This document shows, one piece after another, positions 13,501 to 23,569 of a stretch of 64,000 nucleotides of DNA. Under the pieces are notes generated by a model, which was given only the letters and a program-made list of their open reading frames with translations, was not told where the DNA came from and did not search any database. Both the position numbers and the translations under genes were made by a program. The DNA is taken from positions 31,542 to 95,541 of the forward strand of contig JAXGGA010003913.1 in assembly GCA_038373865.1 (NCBI GenBank), given 5' to 3'. Position 1 is the stretch's first letter. Every line of letters begins with the position of its first letter. Source of the DNA: Uloborus plumipes. Its lineage: Eukaryota > Arthropoda > Arachnida > Araneae > Uloboridae.

Positions 13501-15563
13501 TTTATTAGATATTAATGTTATCAGCTTCGGCGATACAAATGTTTTTGAAGGAAATCGGTTTATATTTACTTAAGGAGTTAATAATTTTCAGTACACATGC
13601 TATTAGAATATTTTTAAAAGATTAAAAGTCTCGATGAAACATAACTCTGGCTACTGCTTTGCGATCGGAATCTCATTTTTTTCAATTGAAAAAAAAAAGG
13701 TTCTAAGCATGATGTTCATGGAAGGTTTTTTAAAAGTGTTTGAATAGCCTTGTCTTCTTCATTTATTTATCTATGGGTTTTGAAATTAAATTTTCAGTTC
13801 GCCGGAATAAAAATGAAACCGGGCATGCGGAGATATAATTGACACTCAAAAAATACCTCCCCCCCCCCAAAAAAAAAAGCCTGATTACAATTAATACTTA
13901 ATAAACAGATTCAAATATTGATCGTTTTTACTTCCTTTTACGTAGTAAAGGAAGTATTGTGATCGCGAAAAAAAAAAAAAAAATCACTCAAATTTGAGTC
14001 TAAATTTTGATTTTGTTCACCCCCGAATGAATGTTCAGTAGTTTTTTCGACCTGTCAGCACGTGCATATGTACCTACCAACATATGAGCAGCCGAAAAAT
14101 CCTTTTCAACCACCCCTGAGTTAATTACGACGAGTTTTCTCGTGACGTCTGTATGTACGTATGTGCGGATGTATGTGTATGTGCGTATGTGTGTCGCATA
14201 ACTCAAAAACTATATGCCGTGGAAACTTCTAGCTTGGTATGTAGGCTCTGAGGATGGTCTAGTTGTGATGTGCACCTCCTCTTGTGGTTGCATTCGAATG
14301 TTCCCAAGGGGGTGTTTTACCCCTTTTTGGGGGTAAATCAGTGTTAATTTCAATGCAGACTCAAGTGATATGAATTGGCGCGACCACTTGGCGATATGTC
14401 GTCAAGCTTTTGGTCGCCACGTGTTTGACGCCAACTTGGCGACATGTCACCAAGTTGGCGATAAATTTGGCGAAAAAATAATTTTTTGAATTTGGGTTCA
14501 ACTTGGCGCTATTAGCGATATTTTGCGAAAAATTCACTGAATGATACTAAAATCAGCAATGTTTAGAAAATTAACCATTGTAAAATATTTTTTGCATTGT
14601 TTCGTGGCAGATTAGGGGAGTAAATATTTGAATTGTTACCCTGCTCACTCCAAGCACTTTTTTTAACACTTAAGGCAACTACTAAGAAATTTACACGTAA
14701 AAGGAAGTAGTGTGGGGTCCATACCAGATTTTTTTAGAAAACGATTAGAAAAACATTATCAGGTATTTTCTAATTAAAAGCTTAAGTCTTAGATATATTT
14801 TATGCAATTTCATCGCCAATATTTTTTAACTTCTGCGCACAATTTATCTCTGAGCAGCATATGAATATCGTTTTCCTTTTCAAATTTCTATGTTAAGTTT
14901 TTATTTTACCTTTAGGGTGGTGGAGGTCAAACAACATGAAGACAGGTCAAGACGAACAAGGAGACGCTGAAGAGGATGAAGAAGATACAATTGAAGACGA
15001 TCCGTTCGTTTGTCAAAAACGGAAGATGATTGTGAATTTTTCAGAAATTGGATGGGGGGATTGGATCATTTCCCCGAAGACATTTGACGCCTCTTATTGC
15101 TCTGGCGTATGTGAGCATCCATTGAAAAAGGTATGTGTAAACTCCTGTTTGTCGGAGGTTAAGTTTATAGAATTCCAGTTTATTAGCCATTTTCTAGTAA
15201 ACGGGTAGGTATTTTTTTTTTCTTTTATTGCAGTGAAGACCCTAAACCTTGGCATTTTCAGATGAATAGTTTTCATACTGCCACTCTCTAAAATGAATTA
15301 TGTAACTTATACGTTTTTTTTAACCTCTTACTTAATCCCCAAATTTAGTTATTTTTTTTCTATTCTTTCAGAGTCTACAACCTACAAATCATGCCGTCTT
15401 TCAAAGCCTGGTGATTTCTCTGGGGTTGCAGAAAGATGTCCCGGGGCTTTGTTGTGTGCCACAATCACTTTCACCCGTTTCGCTCCTCTTTTACGATGAC
15501 AATAGGAATATTGTGCTGAAAAGTTATCCAAATATGAGCGTTGAAAACTGTTCGTGTCGTTAA
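1304..15563 (+). CDS. BMP3-like: BMP3/GDF10-like TGF-beta family ligand (3' five coding exons; 5' end outside window)
   Basis: Secreted TGF-beta superfamily growth factor, made as a prepropeptide and cut to a disulfide-linked ligand. Coding exons are 1304-1573, 4662-4837, 6433-6646, 14916-15130 and 15372-15563, with matching phases (1, 0, 1, 0), giving 354 readable residues. Residues 1 to about 197 are propeptide; a lysine/arginine cluster at 198-212 is the likely proprotein convertase site. It is followed by an acidic linker (about 229-248) and the cystine knot from Cys252. The knot has seven cysteines in family order, including YCSG, GLCCVP and the terminal CSCR-stop. IGW..WIISPK.FDA and VLK.YPNM.VE are the motifs that favour BMP3/GDF10 over BMP2/4, activin or myoglianin groups; this assignment comes from remembered family motifs, not a tree. 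The signal peptide and roughly 100 N-terminal residues are missing to the left. The first AATAAA after the stop falls inside a repeat near 16309, another near 16769, so the 3' end is unresolved. Confidence 0.9.
1721..2071. repeat. ACTGTAAA-word foldback repeat, copy A
   Basis: Begins CACTGTCAAAAATGAATGTT and ends ACAGCTCATTTTTTGCAGTG, near inverted copies of one another. The interior alternates TTTACAGT and ACTGTAAA words at roughly 20-40 bp. Member of a family with copies at 2735, 8805, 16203, 60571 and 61415. Confidence 0.75.
2735..3207. repeat. ACTGTAAA-word foldback repeat, copy B
   Basis: TTGTTTTTACAGTATAATAC start and ATTCATTTTTTACAG end, with ACTGTAAAATTAGCAATTTT units. A segment of about 65 bp near the right end (3040-3105 and 3110-3175) is tandemly duplicated. 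It sits in the same intron as copy A but in opposite overall orientation. Confidence 0.75.
4328..4660. repeat. Fragment with GGGCCATTCCATG transposon end
   Basis: GGGCCATTCCATGAAAA at 4328 is the inverted match of the end at 13332-13348. Both are flanked by TATA on the outside. The interiors do not match beyond about 17-20 bp. Probably the end of a separate, decayed element; the stretch finishes in 27 T before the exon at 4662. Confidence 0.4.
4662..4837 (+). CDS. BMP3-like: BMP3-like exon b (propeptide)
   Basis: The acceptor CAG at 4659-4661 is preceded by 27 consecutive T. The donor GAG/GTAATT starts at 4838. The split codon G+GA joins exon a in frame, and the exon leaves in phase 0. It encodes propeptide sequence containing [23 protein letters not shown] is the conserved strand near the C-terminal end of TGF-beta propeptides. 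Confidence 0.85.
5941..6353. mobile_element. Foldback MITE
   Basis: Left arm 5941-6068 (GCAATACACTGCCAACTCAG, CCATGGACTGCAG, CCAAGTTGGA, TAGAGCAAAGGGAGCC) returns inverted in 6228-6353 (GGCTCTCTTTGCTCTA, CCAACTTGG, CTGCAG-like CCGCAGTCCATGG, CGAGTTGGCGGTGTATTGC). About 160 bp lie between the arms. No coding capacity. It stops 80 bp before the acceptor of the exon at 6433. Confidence 0.8.
6433..6646 (+). CDS. BMP3-like: BMP3-like exon c (end of propeptide and polybasic cleavage site)
   Basis: Acceptor CTCAG ends at 6432, the exon starts in phase 0 and the donor AAAG/GTAAAG begins at 6647. It ends the propeptide with an unusually long basic run: about 13 Lys/Arg residues within 15 positions (roughly 6580-6624), the expected furin-type processing region. 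After the run, LPYAWGK leads into the next exon. A foldback MITE ends about 80 bp before the acceptor. Confidence 0.85.
7040..8733 (+). mobile_element. Non-autonomous Helitron
   Basis: Starts TCTCTACTAATAATAAAG with the TCTGTC/TCTTTC-rich 5' end typical of arthropod Helitrons. It ends with a hairpin (CACGGGCAAAGCCGTG) followed by GGGTACCGCTAG. Insertion is between A (7039) and T (8734) without target duplication, as expected. No Rep/helicase frame is present. It contains the TTGGCG-rich repeat 8160-8610, also found at 14270-14735. Confidence 0.85.
8160..8610. repeat. TTGGCG-rich repeat, copy 1
   Basis: Shares more than 400 bp of similarity with 14270-14735, with several internal TTGGCGA/TCGCCAA words able to fold back on each other. 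Nested in the Helitron 7040-8733, so it was captured by, or inserted into, that element. The ACGTAAAAGGAAGT end of the second copy is degraded here (ACGTAAAATTAAGT). Confidence 0.7.
8805..9172. repeat. ACTGTAAA-word foldback repeat, copy C
   Basis: Starts ACACTGAAAAATGAATGTTG and ends AACAGTTTTTTGCAGTGT. Same internal order of words as copies A and D, including CAACCTCGGCTGCCAGCA. Lies 72 bp after the Helitron end. Confidence 0.78.
11129..12548 (-). mobile_element. Tc1-like DNA transposon, apparently complete
   Basis: 1420-bp element bounded by inverted repeats of about 50 bp (ACTGCTCGACATTGAA at the left, its complement at the right). The left and right repeats differ at only a few positions. 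TA dinucleotides flank both ends (11127-11128 and 12549-12550), as expected for Tc1/mariner target duplications. It holds one intact transposase frame on the - strand. It is itself inserted into an older repeat carrying GTTACAGACGTAAC words (10318-12988). Confidence 0.93.
11274..12305 (-). CDS. Tc1-like transposase, intact frame
   Basis: 343 codons without internal stop, ATG at 12305 to stop at 11274. It cuts and reinserts its own element by cut-and-paste. The N-terminal third carries two helix-turn-helix segments ([34 protein letters not shown]). The catalytic triad is seen as VVFSDESRF (first Asp), [10 protein letters not shown] (second Asp) and SPIEHVWD (Glu). Spacing from second Asp to Glu is 32 residues as counted, against 34 in classic Tc1. 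WGAI is also present. The length is usual for Tc1 proteins. With near-identical terminal repeats and no stop or frameshift, it looks recent and possibly active. GC content is far above the flanking DNA, as is common for a newly arrived element. Confidence 0.93.
   Translation of the reverse strand: MPRRPQRRHFQHIDDFTRGMVIGLRRGGWSIRQIAADIHMDASTVHRLCRRWLERGNVATLRGAGAARVTSDRLDRRIHRQAVADPQVTYTSILQHVQGTLDVPVSTRTISRRLVARGLQSRRPLRRLPLTSQHRLQRLEWCRTRATWMAEWQTVVFSDESRFCLSSDSHRIRVWRRRGERSNPAVTVERPTARQHGIMVWGAIAYNSVSPLVRIRGTMTAQRYVDNVLRPVAIPYLQGLPNAIFQQDNARPHSARISQHALRGVQMLSWPPYSPDLSPIEHVWDVIGRRLQNLSLPRSEDELWQMVEREWSAIPQDTIRRLIDSMPRRVSSCIAVRGGPTSY
13929..14709. mobile_element. Inverted-repeat element (TACTTCCTTTTACGT ends)
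   Basis: Perfect 15-bp terminal inverted repeats TACTTCCTTTTACGT (13929-13943) and its complement (14695-14709). The right half is homologous to 8160-8610 inside the Helitron: GGTTGCATTCGAATGTTCC, then TTGGCGA words. No coding frame is recognised. It ends about 200 bp before the acceptor of the BMP3-like exon at 14916. Confidence 0.7.
14916..15130 (+). CDS. BMP3-like: BMP3-like exon d (acidic linker and first half of cystine knot)
   Basis: Acceptor TTTAG ends at 14915; two bases complete the split glycine codon; donor AAG/GTATGT begins at 15131, phase 0. The exon first encodes a linker rich in Asp and Glu. It then encodes knot cysteines 1-3 in the order [43 protein letters not shown] is the strongest evidence for the BMP3/GDF10 type. 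Confidence 0.93.
15372..15563 (+). CDS. BMP3-like: BMP3-like exon e (C-terminal knot, stop)
   Basis: Acceptor TTTCAG ends at 15371. The exon begins in phase 0 with SLQPTNHA and encodes 63 residues plus TAA at 15561-15563. It carries the CC pair (GLCCVPQSL), the strand [14 protein letters not shown], and the closing MSVENCSCR, with the two last knot cysteines two and four residues before the stop. The upstream intron is only 241 bp. Confidence 0.93.
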   Translation, partial: SLQPTNHAVFQSLVISLGLQKDVPGLCCVPQSLSPVSLLFYDDNRNIVLKSYPNMSVENCSCR

Positions 15564-16202
15564 AGACTTGCATCATTATGTGTACTTAAGACTTTTGTTG
15601 TACTTGAATTTAGTTGGGAAAGAAAACACATGATCTTCATCTTTTCGGTTCGACAGATTTCTAAGTATTACTAAATTACTTTTACCTTTTCAAGTGTGTT
15701 CTAGTTTGGAAAGTTATTTTTTTTACTTTTGTAACGTAAAAAAATTTTGTTACATTTTTTTAACATTTGAACTACTTATGGTTTTTTGGAACAAAAATTT
15801 TCATCATAAGTGAACATTCTACTTATTTATATTTTAAAAAATATTTTATTGAATGTTCAGTAGCAAAACTGGCATGAAAATATTTGCACATTGAACAATG
15901 AACGATTCCTTTTCATGATTTTATGAACATTTTCTAAGTAGAAAAGTGCAAAGACATGTGTTTTCGTTCTAAATTTGTAGTGACGATGATTCAAGATCTG
16001 AAATTTCATTGGCTGCTTGCTTTGCACAAAATATTTTATGCTACCAATCAAATTATTAGAAGTGGATATAAGGTTATTTCTAAAAACATCGATTGGTTTA
16101 AACTCACGCTGTATATATTTTTCAAAGGATAGAACAATCGATAACGTACTGTATATATGCTTTGAAAATGAATGTATTTCTTTTGAGAGTTCCATCGCTT
16201 AT
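15564..16202. other. 3' flank / probable 3' UTR of the BMP3-like gene
   Basis: AT-rich sequence following the stop codon, with no repeat ends and no strong AATAAA. A transcript end cannot be placed from sequence alone. Confidence 0.4.
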
Positions 16203-16580
16203 ACACTATAAAAAATGAATGTTGCTTTTACAGTATAATACTGCTAATTTTATAAACTGTAAAATTGCTAATTTTACAGCACTAAACTGTAAAATTTCTA
16301 ATTTTACAATAATAAACTGTAAAATTGCCAATTTTATCGTTTATTACCGTGCATTTTACAGTTTTAAATTGGAACAGCTGCTGCCAGCATTATACCGTTG
16401 TTTTTACAGTATAATACAGCTAAATTTTACGGCAATGAACTGTAAAAATTGCCACTTTTACAGTAAGAAACTGTAAAATTGCTAGTTTTACAGTTTATTA
16501 CTGTGCATTTTACAGTTTTAAATTTTAACCTCGGCGGACAGTAATATACTGTAAAAACAACAGTTCATTTTTTGCAGTGT
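16203..16580. repeat. ACTGTAAA-word foldback repeat, copy D
   Basis: Most regular copy: ACACTATAAAAAATGAATG start, ACAGTTCATTTTTTGCAGTGT end. At least eight TTTTACAGT/ACTGTAAAA words lie between. It lies downstream of the BMP3-like stop codon and supplies an AATAAA near 16309. Confidence 0.8.
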
Positions 16581-18994
16581 ATATGTACATGGCCGCTTCA
16601 GAGCAACAGTAGGATATATTACTTTTATTTTCAGGTTTAGATGTGTTATTTTGCTCTTAGGCAATGATATATTAAAAATATATCAAGTGGTATTTGAGAG
16701 AAAAAATCGGACTTTACACCGTTTTCTTTTGAATTGCCTATATTTTGCACAAAATCCGTGATTTTTTGAGTAAATAAAGTTCCCAAAAAGCTCAAAACTG
16801 TCACAAACGTACACAATAAAAACTTCTAAAATTTTTGTGTTAAACAGGCTTAAAGAATAACATACAGTTATTTTTTGAATTACGAAAGTGATGTAAGGAG
16901 GGCACTAGTATTAAAAAAAATATTGAGAGCCTTTAAGCTAAATCTTCAAAAGAATGTGCTTCGTTTTCTTTTTTTCTCATTTTTTAAATGATTTCTTTGA
17001 ATTATAATTATCCTTGATATTTCTGTTAGGAAGTTTTAAAATAAGGTAAAATACCCCTGAAACAGAAAAATGTTTAAGGAGTTATGAAGTTAATAAAATG
17101 CACAATAGTGCTCCATCATTTTATTATCTGTATCATTATTATATTAATACTATTTTGAATTGATGCTATATTTGCTGTTACTTTCATTATGTTATTATTA
17201 TTATTATCACTATTATTATTTTTGTCATCCGAATTACTATTATTATTGTCAGCCGAATTATTATTATTACTATCATTCTCATTGTTGTCATTATCATCAT
17301 CACTACTTTCATCATCATCATCATCATCATTAATACTATCATTATTATTATTACTGTTATTTTATTATTATTATCATGTTATTATTATTTTGAATTGATA
17401 ATATCTTTATTGCTACTTTTATGAGAACGTTAGACCATTTTTTTTTATGTCTGATGCCAGTATTTCCTTTAACTACAACACATAATGGAGTTTGTGTCTT
17501 TTTTTTTTTTAGCTCTTAAGCTTAACTCAGGAACTTATTTATTTCTCAGTGAACCTTTCGCCAAATTGTAAAGGCAGTGAACTAATTCCGAAACGCAACT
17601 CAATCTTACTTAGCTTTTAAGAATAACTGCGATGTCAAGGGATCGTATTTAAACAAAAATTAAGATAAGTTCAAGCGATTCTGAACGAGAGGAGTTAATA
17701 ACGCTTAATTAGAGAAGAATGTTTAAAAAAACTATAATATAGTTAATTTTCAGTTTATATTTTTTTTTCTACATTTTAAGTGCTTTTATTAGGGTTAAAT
17801 TCAAAAGATGGTTCATAGCTACATAAAATATTCGGAATATCATTACTTGTCATTGTGAAAAATGTTCCAAATTTGATTTACATAGGAAAGATCGGCTAAC
17901 AAAGCAGAAGTTATTTAAAAAAAAGAAATACACACAAAAAGCGACTGCTTATCTCTGTTTGTTTTCCGAATTATTAGTTTTTGCAGTAGCAAATATATCT
18001 AAAAAATTTGATTTCAGAAGTTTAACACGTCTTAAAACATATGCTTAATCAAAAGTTCTAAAAATCTTTCGTTCAAATTACATTTTACAAAGTTCTGAAT
18101 ATTTCATTGAACTAGACACTAAAGGAAGATTTAAAAGATATCTACCGCAAAAGTACTCAATATATCATTAGAGACAGAGAGAAAGATAGAGAGACAGGAA
18201 AATAATTTAATGCGAAAATAATCATTAAAACGCAAAAATGTCTCATATAATTGGTTTTTGCTTCTGAAAAATTACTTATGTCATTGATGCTACATATGTT
18301 TTCTTAAAATTATAAAATAATAAAGATAAAACACAATAAATATATTTTTTTTCTTAAGTTCTTTTTAATAACAGTATTATTTTGTCTGCTTGAAAACTTT
18401 ATCACATGTGCCAATAAGTTATGGCGTTTATTTTAACTGAATTTTCTATCGATCGGTAATAACTTTTTAATAAACTTTAGGAAATTATTGATTTATTGAT
18501 AAAAACTTCCTTAATTTATATTCTCCTTACTGGTAAATTTTCAATCTGAGTCCCCGCTACCTTTACACATGAGTAGAAGAAATGGAATATCGATAGAATA
18601 TTTTTGTGAGTTTTGGACTTACTTAGGTAGCAATGCTTCTCTGCAAAATTATAGATTTTTCTAAGCATTACTTATCTAAAGTTCCAAAACTGAGAATAAT
18701 TAGTTAGACTTTTGTATTACGTTTGGATGTAAAAATACAATTTATCTAAGCAATCAAATGAAAGCATTTTATTAATGACAAAAGTCTCCATTATATATTT
18801 TTTAAAATTGTATTAGACCTAATTGATTGAGCTAAGAGATATATTTCCACTTCAAACATTCAATTTAAAATACAAATATATTTGAACAAATATTTTCAGC
18901 TTTTAGTTTAAAGTGAGATTATTTATTTATTTTAGAAATGAAGTGAGCTTCAGATCATTGATTAAAATTAAATATGAACGCTACACATTTACTC
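16581..18994. other. Intergenic, nothing recognised apart from the microsatellite at 17170
   Basis: AT-rich, low complexity in places. No splice-flanked coding stretch and no transposon ends seen. Confidence 0.5.
17170..17400. repeat. ATT/ATC-type microsatellite
   Basis: Imperfect trinucleotide run (TTATTATTATC, ATCATCATC). It produces a leucine/serine-only reading frame that is not a gene. Confidence 0.9.
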
Positions 18995-19362
18995 ATTTTT
19001 CTTCTTCAGTAGACTTTGAACCAAACTCTTATTTACAATTGGGCTACTCCACAGAAATAGACGGATCGTTCTATTATTGATGTACAAAACACTCTGCAGA
19101 CTCCATATATGTTAGATTTTTCTTCTTCAGTAGACTTTGAACCAAACTCTTATTTACAATAGGGCTATTCCACAGCAATATACGGATCGTTCTATTATTG
19201 ATGCACAAAACACTCTGCAGACTCCATATATGTTAGATTTTTCTTCTTCAGTAGACTTTGAACCAAACTCTTATTTACAATAGGGCTACTCCACAGCAAT
19301 GGATCGTTCTATTATTGATGCACAAAACATTCTGCAGAATCCATATATGTTAGATTTTTCTT
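18995..19362. repeat. Three tandem copies of a 121-bp unit
   Basis: CTTCTTCAGTAGACTTTG starts units at 19001, 19122 and 19243, exactly 121 bp apart. Each also contains GGATCGTTCTATTATTG and CTGCAGA(A/C)TCCATATATG. Copies are nearly identical; the third has a small deletion (ATACGG lost). Not CRISPR: no unique spacers. Confidence 0.92.
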
Positions 19363-19455
19363 TCATTACATAAACTTCGTGAAGAATATGGATACTACTT
19401 TTATGTAATACAGTTAAATTTAAAAGATTTCCATGCTAATTACTTTTTTTTACTG

Positions 19456-19491
19456 AGTAACGGACGTATCGTATGCGATACGTCCATTACT
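19456..19491. repeat. Short perfect-looking hairpin
   Basis: AGTAACGGACGTATCG, a four-base loop TATG, then CGATACGTCCATTACT: 16-bp arms with one mismatch. It stands alone in AT-rich DNA 95 bp after the 121-bp tandem repeat. Confidence 0.8.
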
Positions 19492-21606
19492 GAATTAAAA
19501 AATACTTAAATGATGTTTCTTGAAACTGATTTCTGTAATTTCGTTACATGTAAGTACAGACTATGTTCTTCATCAATGTCATGCAAACTCAGGCACGACA
19601 AGTAACGTTTAAACGTCTTCTAAACGTTTCAAAACGGTTGTTAAAACGTTAACAACTATTTCAAACTGTTTATAAAGCAAGTGTACTTACAACCTAAGAT
19701 GAAGTAAGAATTGACATACTTGGAGGCTTTTTAGGGTGTTTTGTGCAAAAAATTATGAATTTATGGAAAAGGAATAAATAAATAAAATTGGATTTTAATT
19801 ATAGAGCAAAATGTTATACTGATCAGAATTACCAGACAAATTTACTGAGTATACCCAGACAGCACAGAGTGACGTTTAAATGTTTTATAAAAGTTAAAAC
19901 ATTTCAGAATGGTTGTCTTAACGTTGATAACCATTTAAAAATATTCATGAAACGAAGTGACCTTGGTATGTTTTAACAAACCATATTGGAAGTCCAAAAG
20001 TTACGAATCATCAACGAACTCTTTTTTGAACACTATTTATATATGACTTATAATACGTAAAATATTCGATTGAAACTCAGAACAGCTGTGATATAATTAA
20101 AACTTTCATATTTTTAAATTTGTATTACAAAATTACTTAGTTTTAAATGATAAAAAAATCCGAATTCTCTCTGGTTCTGTAAATATAAAACTATTTAACA
20201 ATATAAAAAACGCACAATTTTGTCCACTATTTGTAAAATTCCTACTTTGCAAAACGTTACGGAAAAAAAAAGCCAGAACAAGCAGCCTATGAAACATTTC
20301 CAAATCCAGCTATTTTTGTTTGTATTCTTGCCGTATTATGTTGTAAGTACTATGACGTATCATTACACAAATGCATAATCATTTGCACGAATTTATCTAC
20401 AGCGTAGTATGTTTGTATTACATTTCCATTTTTCACTTTTTTAAAAGCTGTATTTCACACATTAGAGCAATACATCAAATTTTAACCACACTTAGATCAT
20501 ATAATGTACAGTACTCTATATTTATGTCTCAGGTATATTTTAGTCGTATCTTTTTTCATAAATCTCATCAACTGCTAGTTTTGATTTGGGAAAAGGTTTT
20601 TGTTGTTGGTGATTAGACGGAACTTGGAATTTTTAAAACTTTAAATGTTTTTTTTAAAACTGTTGTTCAAGTTTTGTTTCTCCCTCATTATAATTATTTA
20701 AGTCCTGTACGTACTTTGCTTTATTTATTTAATTAGGGAAGCTTTTAGCTTGAATTCTTTTTGATTCAAACGATTTGCGTATTAGCTCCTCGACATTGCA
20801 AGCGTATTGCATTCCCAAGGGCTCGTATTCATTTTTTCATTCGGCACAACTGTCGGCGGATTACCATTATCAATCTAGAATTTTTGACGCTCATTCTCCC
20901 ATCATATGGAGGCACCTGAAGTCTGACGATGCAAATTTGCACCAGGAATTAAATTTTGCCGAGATTATTTAAAGCCAAACGAATACTTAAGGGATCTTTT
21001 TGCCTCATATTTATACGAGAAAGGACAGTTTTTTGATCTGTCGACTAAATACTTGTGGGTTTTGAACCCGTACCAAAGGCGGAAAATGCCAACGCCGAAC
21101 CATTACATCATCCCACCAACTTAGTTACACAAGTACGCATAAGAACATTTAAATATTAATACCTTTCAAATTTCAATTATTTATAAACATTTTATCTTAA
21201 TTGTATGTTTATCAGTATCTCATGATATTTCGTAGGCCTTAGTACGTGTTTATAGCTAAGGTTTAGCTAATTTTTTATACCTAATTACTAATTCTAACAT
21301 TTTTTCTTTTTTCAATTCCAAATGAATTGTCTTTCTCTTTTCATGTTTGCCCTTATGTTGGATCAGATTTATTTTTGAAATTTAAATACTAAGTTTTCCT
21401 AAGATGATTTTAAAATAAAAGATGTTATGAAGTTATTTTTGTTTTTATAAACTCTAACAGTATTTTCTTGTAATTTACACAATGAATCGATAATTTGAGC
21501 ACTTCATAATTTGTGCTTCTAAATAATCAATTTTTCAATATTTTAATATTGTAAAAATTTGATTTCTTGAATTGAATTCTTACCTATGTTTTTCTGAGCA
21601 GCATGC
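19492..21606. other. Intergenic, nothing recognised
   Basis: AT-rich. A weak local repeat ACGTTTAAACG/AAACGTTTCAAAACGG appears around 19600-19660 and 19870-19935. No gene seen. Confidence 0.5.
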
Positions 21607-22093
21607 CGGGTGTCTGGCAGCCGAGAGTGGTTGCGTTTTTTACTGCACATCACACTTGTACTGGAAAAAAATGTGATTTTTAAGTCATTTTTTGGGCAAT
21701 TTCGCGTCAAATCAATCATGAAAAAAAAAACGTTTTTTGACCTCACCATTACCGATTTTAACAAAAATTGGTGTGAAGGACGCATATGACAAGATAAGTA
21801 ATCCTGCCAAGTTTTAGATTTCTACTTCAAAAATTGTACAAAATACAGAGCTGTTAAAAAACGAAAAAAAAAAAAAGTTTTTACATGCAACTTCTTTTCT
21901 AATTATAGTAGAATAAAAATTCAAAAACCATTGTGAAGGCAAGAAATAGAGCTTTCCATTGATATATTACATGACATACTTACGACAGGTTTAAGTTTCT
22001 AATTGCCCAAAATGGTTAAAAGATCACTATTTTTACCAGCAAAAATGTGATGCGCAGTAAAAAACGCAACCACTCTCAGCTGCCAGACACCCC
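21607..22093. mobile_element. Non-autonomous TIR transposon
   Basis: About 47-bp terminal inverted repeats. The left one has GGGTGTCTGGCAGCCGAG, AGTGGTTGCGTTTTTTACTG. The right one is the complement of GGGTGTCTGGCAGCTGAG, AGTGGTTGCGTTTTTTACTG. Roughly 487 bp, no transposase frame; the superfamily is not determined because the target duplication is unclear. Confidence 0.8.
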
Positions 22094-22734
22094 GAAGAAG
22101 AACATAGGGAAAGATATATTAAAGAGCCAGACGTCTTAAAATTGTCTCTCGAAAACGTTGCTAGCTCTTATAACTATACAGAAAACTCTTAATTTAATGA
22201 GTCTAATTCAAGGACTTTGTCTTCATGTTGTACTAATATCAAATGCATTCTAAAACTTTGAAACTAATATTGTTTTTCATAAAATATGTGTAAAAATTTC
22301 AAACCAAAATCTTAATGTTTAAGAATTAGACATGAATTTTTATGACATGTTCTTGATGTCATCTTTGGTGTAGTTTTCGAAAAATTAAAAACTGTTATTT
22401 CAAATTTTTGAGTGATTCTTAAAATAACCACCATTGTGCATTGTAAGAGGGTGAAATGCTATGCATGATTTTTTTTAATCTTGGGCGACAATGATTTATT
22501 TTAACTATTCAAATGCAGTAGTATTGAAATAACTGATATTTTCAAACAGAATACAAGTCTCGTCGGTCTGTGGAAAAGGAGTACTAAAATTGCAGCCGGT
22601 TTTAATAGTTTGAAGAGAACAAAGTAATAATGTAATTTCGATAGCAGCACAGAAAAGGAACTTTTAATGACAGTACCGAATAAACAGTAAAGAATCTCAA
22701 AATTAGTGTTTAATTGATTTAGAGGGCAATCTGC

Positions 22735-23465
22735 TCCCCCCCTTTAAATCAATTTTAAAGTCTGCTTTAGAAGGCTAAAAAGAAAATCCAATTTTTGGGG
22801 GGGAGGGGGGAATTTGTGACGGAAAAAAAAATCAAGTCTAGCGAACTTTTTGAACATGGAGAAAACATTTTTTCGGGGAAAATATTCACATGCAACCGAT
22901 TTTTATGCACATTCGTGTAACTGTTATTTTCATTCAGCGGATCAGATGGAGTTCTCTATTTTTATTTGAAACAAAAAAAAAAAAAAAAAAAACACAACTT
23001 TTATTTTTCATACATTTGTCTTCTATTTGAACTAAAACCACCCCCCCGCCCGCAAAAAAAAGTTCTTAATAATTGTTTTAGCAAGTTGAAATCATTTTTT
23101 TCCTTACAAAACTTTTTTTTTCAAACCAGAGAAAACAATTAAAGTTCATAGTTTTTTTAGTTGTTTTACATTTATATAGATGGAAAAATATCGGAAAAAA
23201 AAATGGTGTTTGGGTTTTTTGTTTCAGATGAAAATGACGAGCTCCATCTGTCCAGCCGATTAAAAGCAGCAGTTGCACGAATGTGCATAAAAATTCGTTT
23301 GCACATGAATATTTTTCTCTAAAAAAAACTTTTCCCCATGTTCAGACACGTAGCAAAATAATCTAAAAACTTTGAAAGAACTGATTTTTTTATTTAAAAA
23401 AATCCCCCCCCTCAACCCAAAATCTATCTTTTCAGCTTCCTAAAGCAGGATCCAGCCTTAAGCTC
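22735..23465. repeat. Degenerate foldback repeat
   Basis: The left arm (CTGCTTTAGAAGGCTAAAAAG, GAACATGGAGAAAACATTTTT, TATTCACATGCAACCGATTTT, TGCACATTCGTG) returns inverted between 23275 and 23460. There it appears as CACGAATGTGCATAAAAATTC, GCACATGAATATTTTTC, CCCCATGTTC and CTTCCTAAAGCAGG. Diverged arms suggest an old insertion. Confidence 0.65.
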
Positions 23466-23569
23466 TCTCTCTCTCCCTTGTCACAAACTATCACAACGAC
23501 GCAACCCCCTCCCCTTTTTAAAGCGTGATATCATTTATAGATGATTCGTAACAGATTTTAAAAAACTTA

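Noticed and set aside
17189..17398. 69-codon leucine-rich frame
   Set aside because: Product of an ATT/ATC microsatellite; no other coding evidence.
18995..19362. CRISPR-like direct repeats
   Set aside because: Units are contiguous 121-bp copies with no unique spacers, in eukaryotic DNA.
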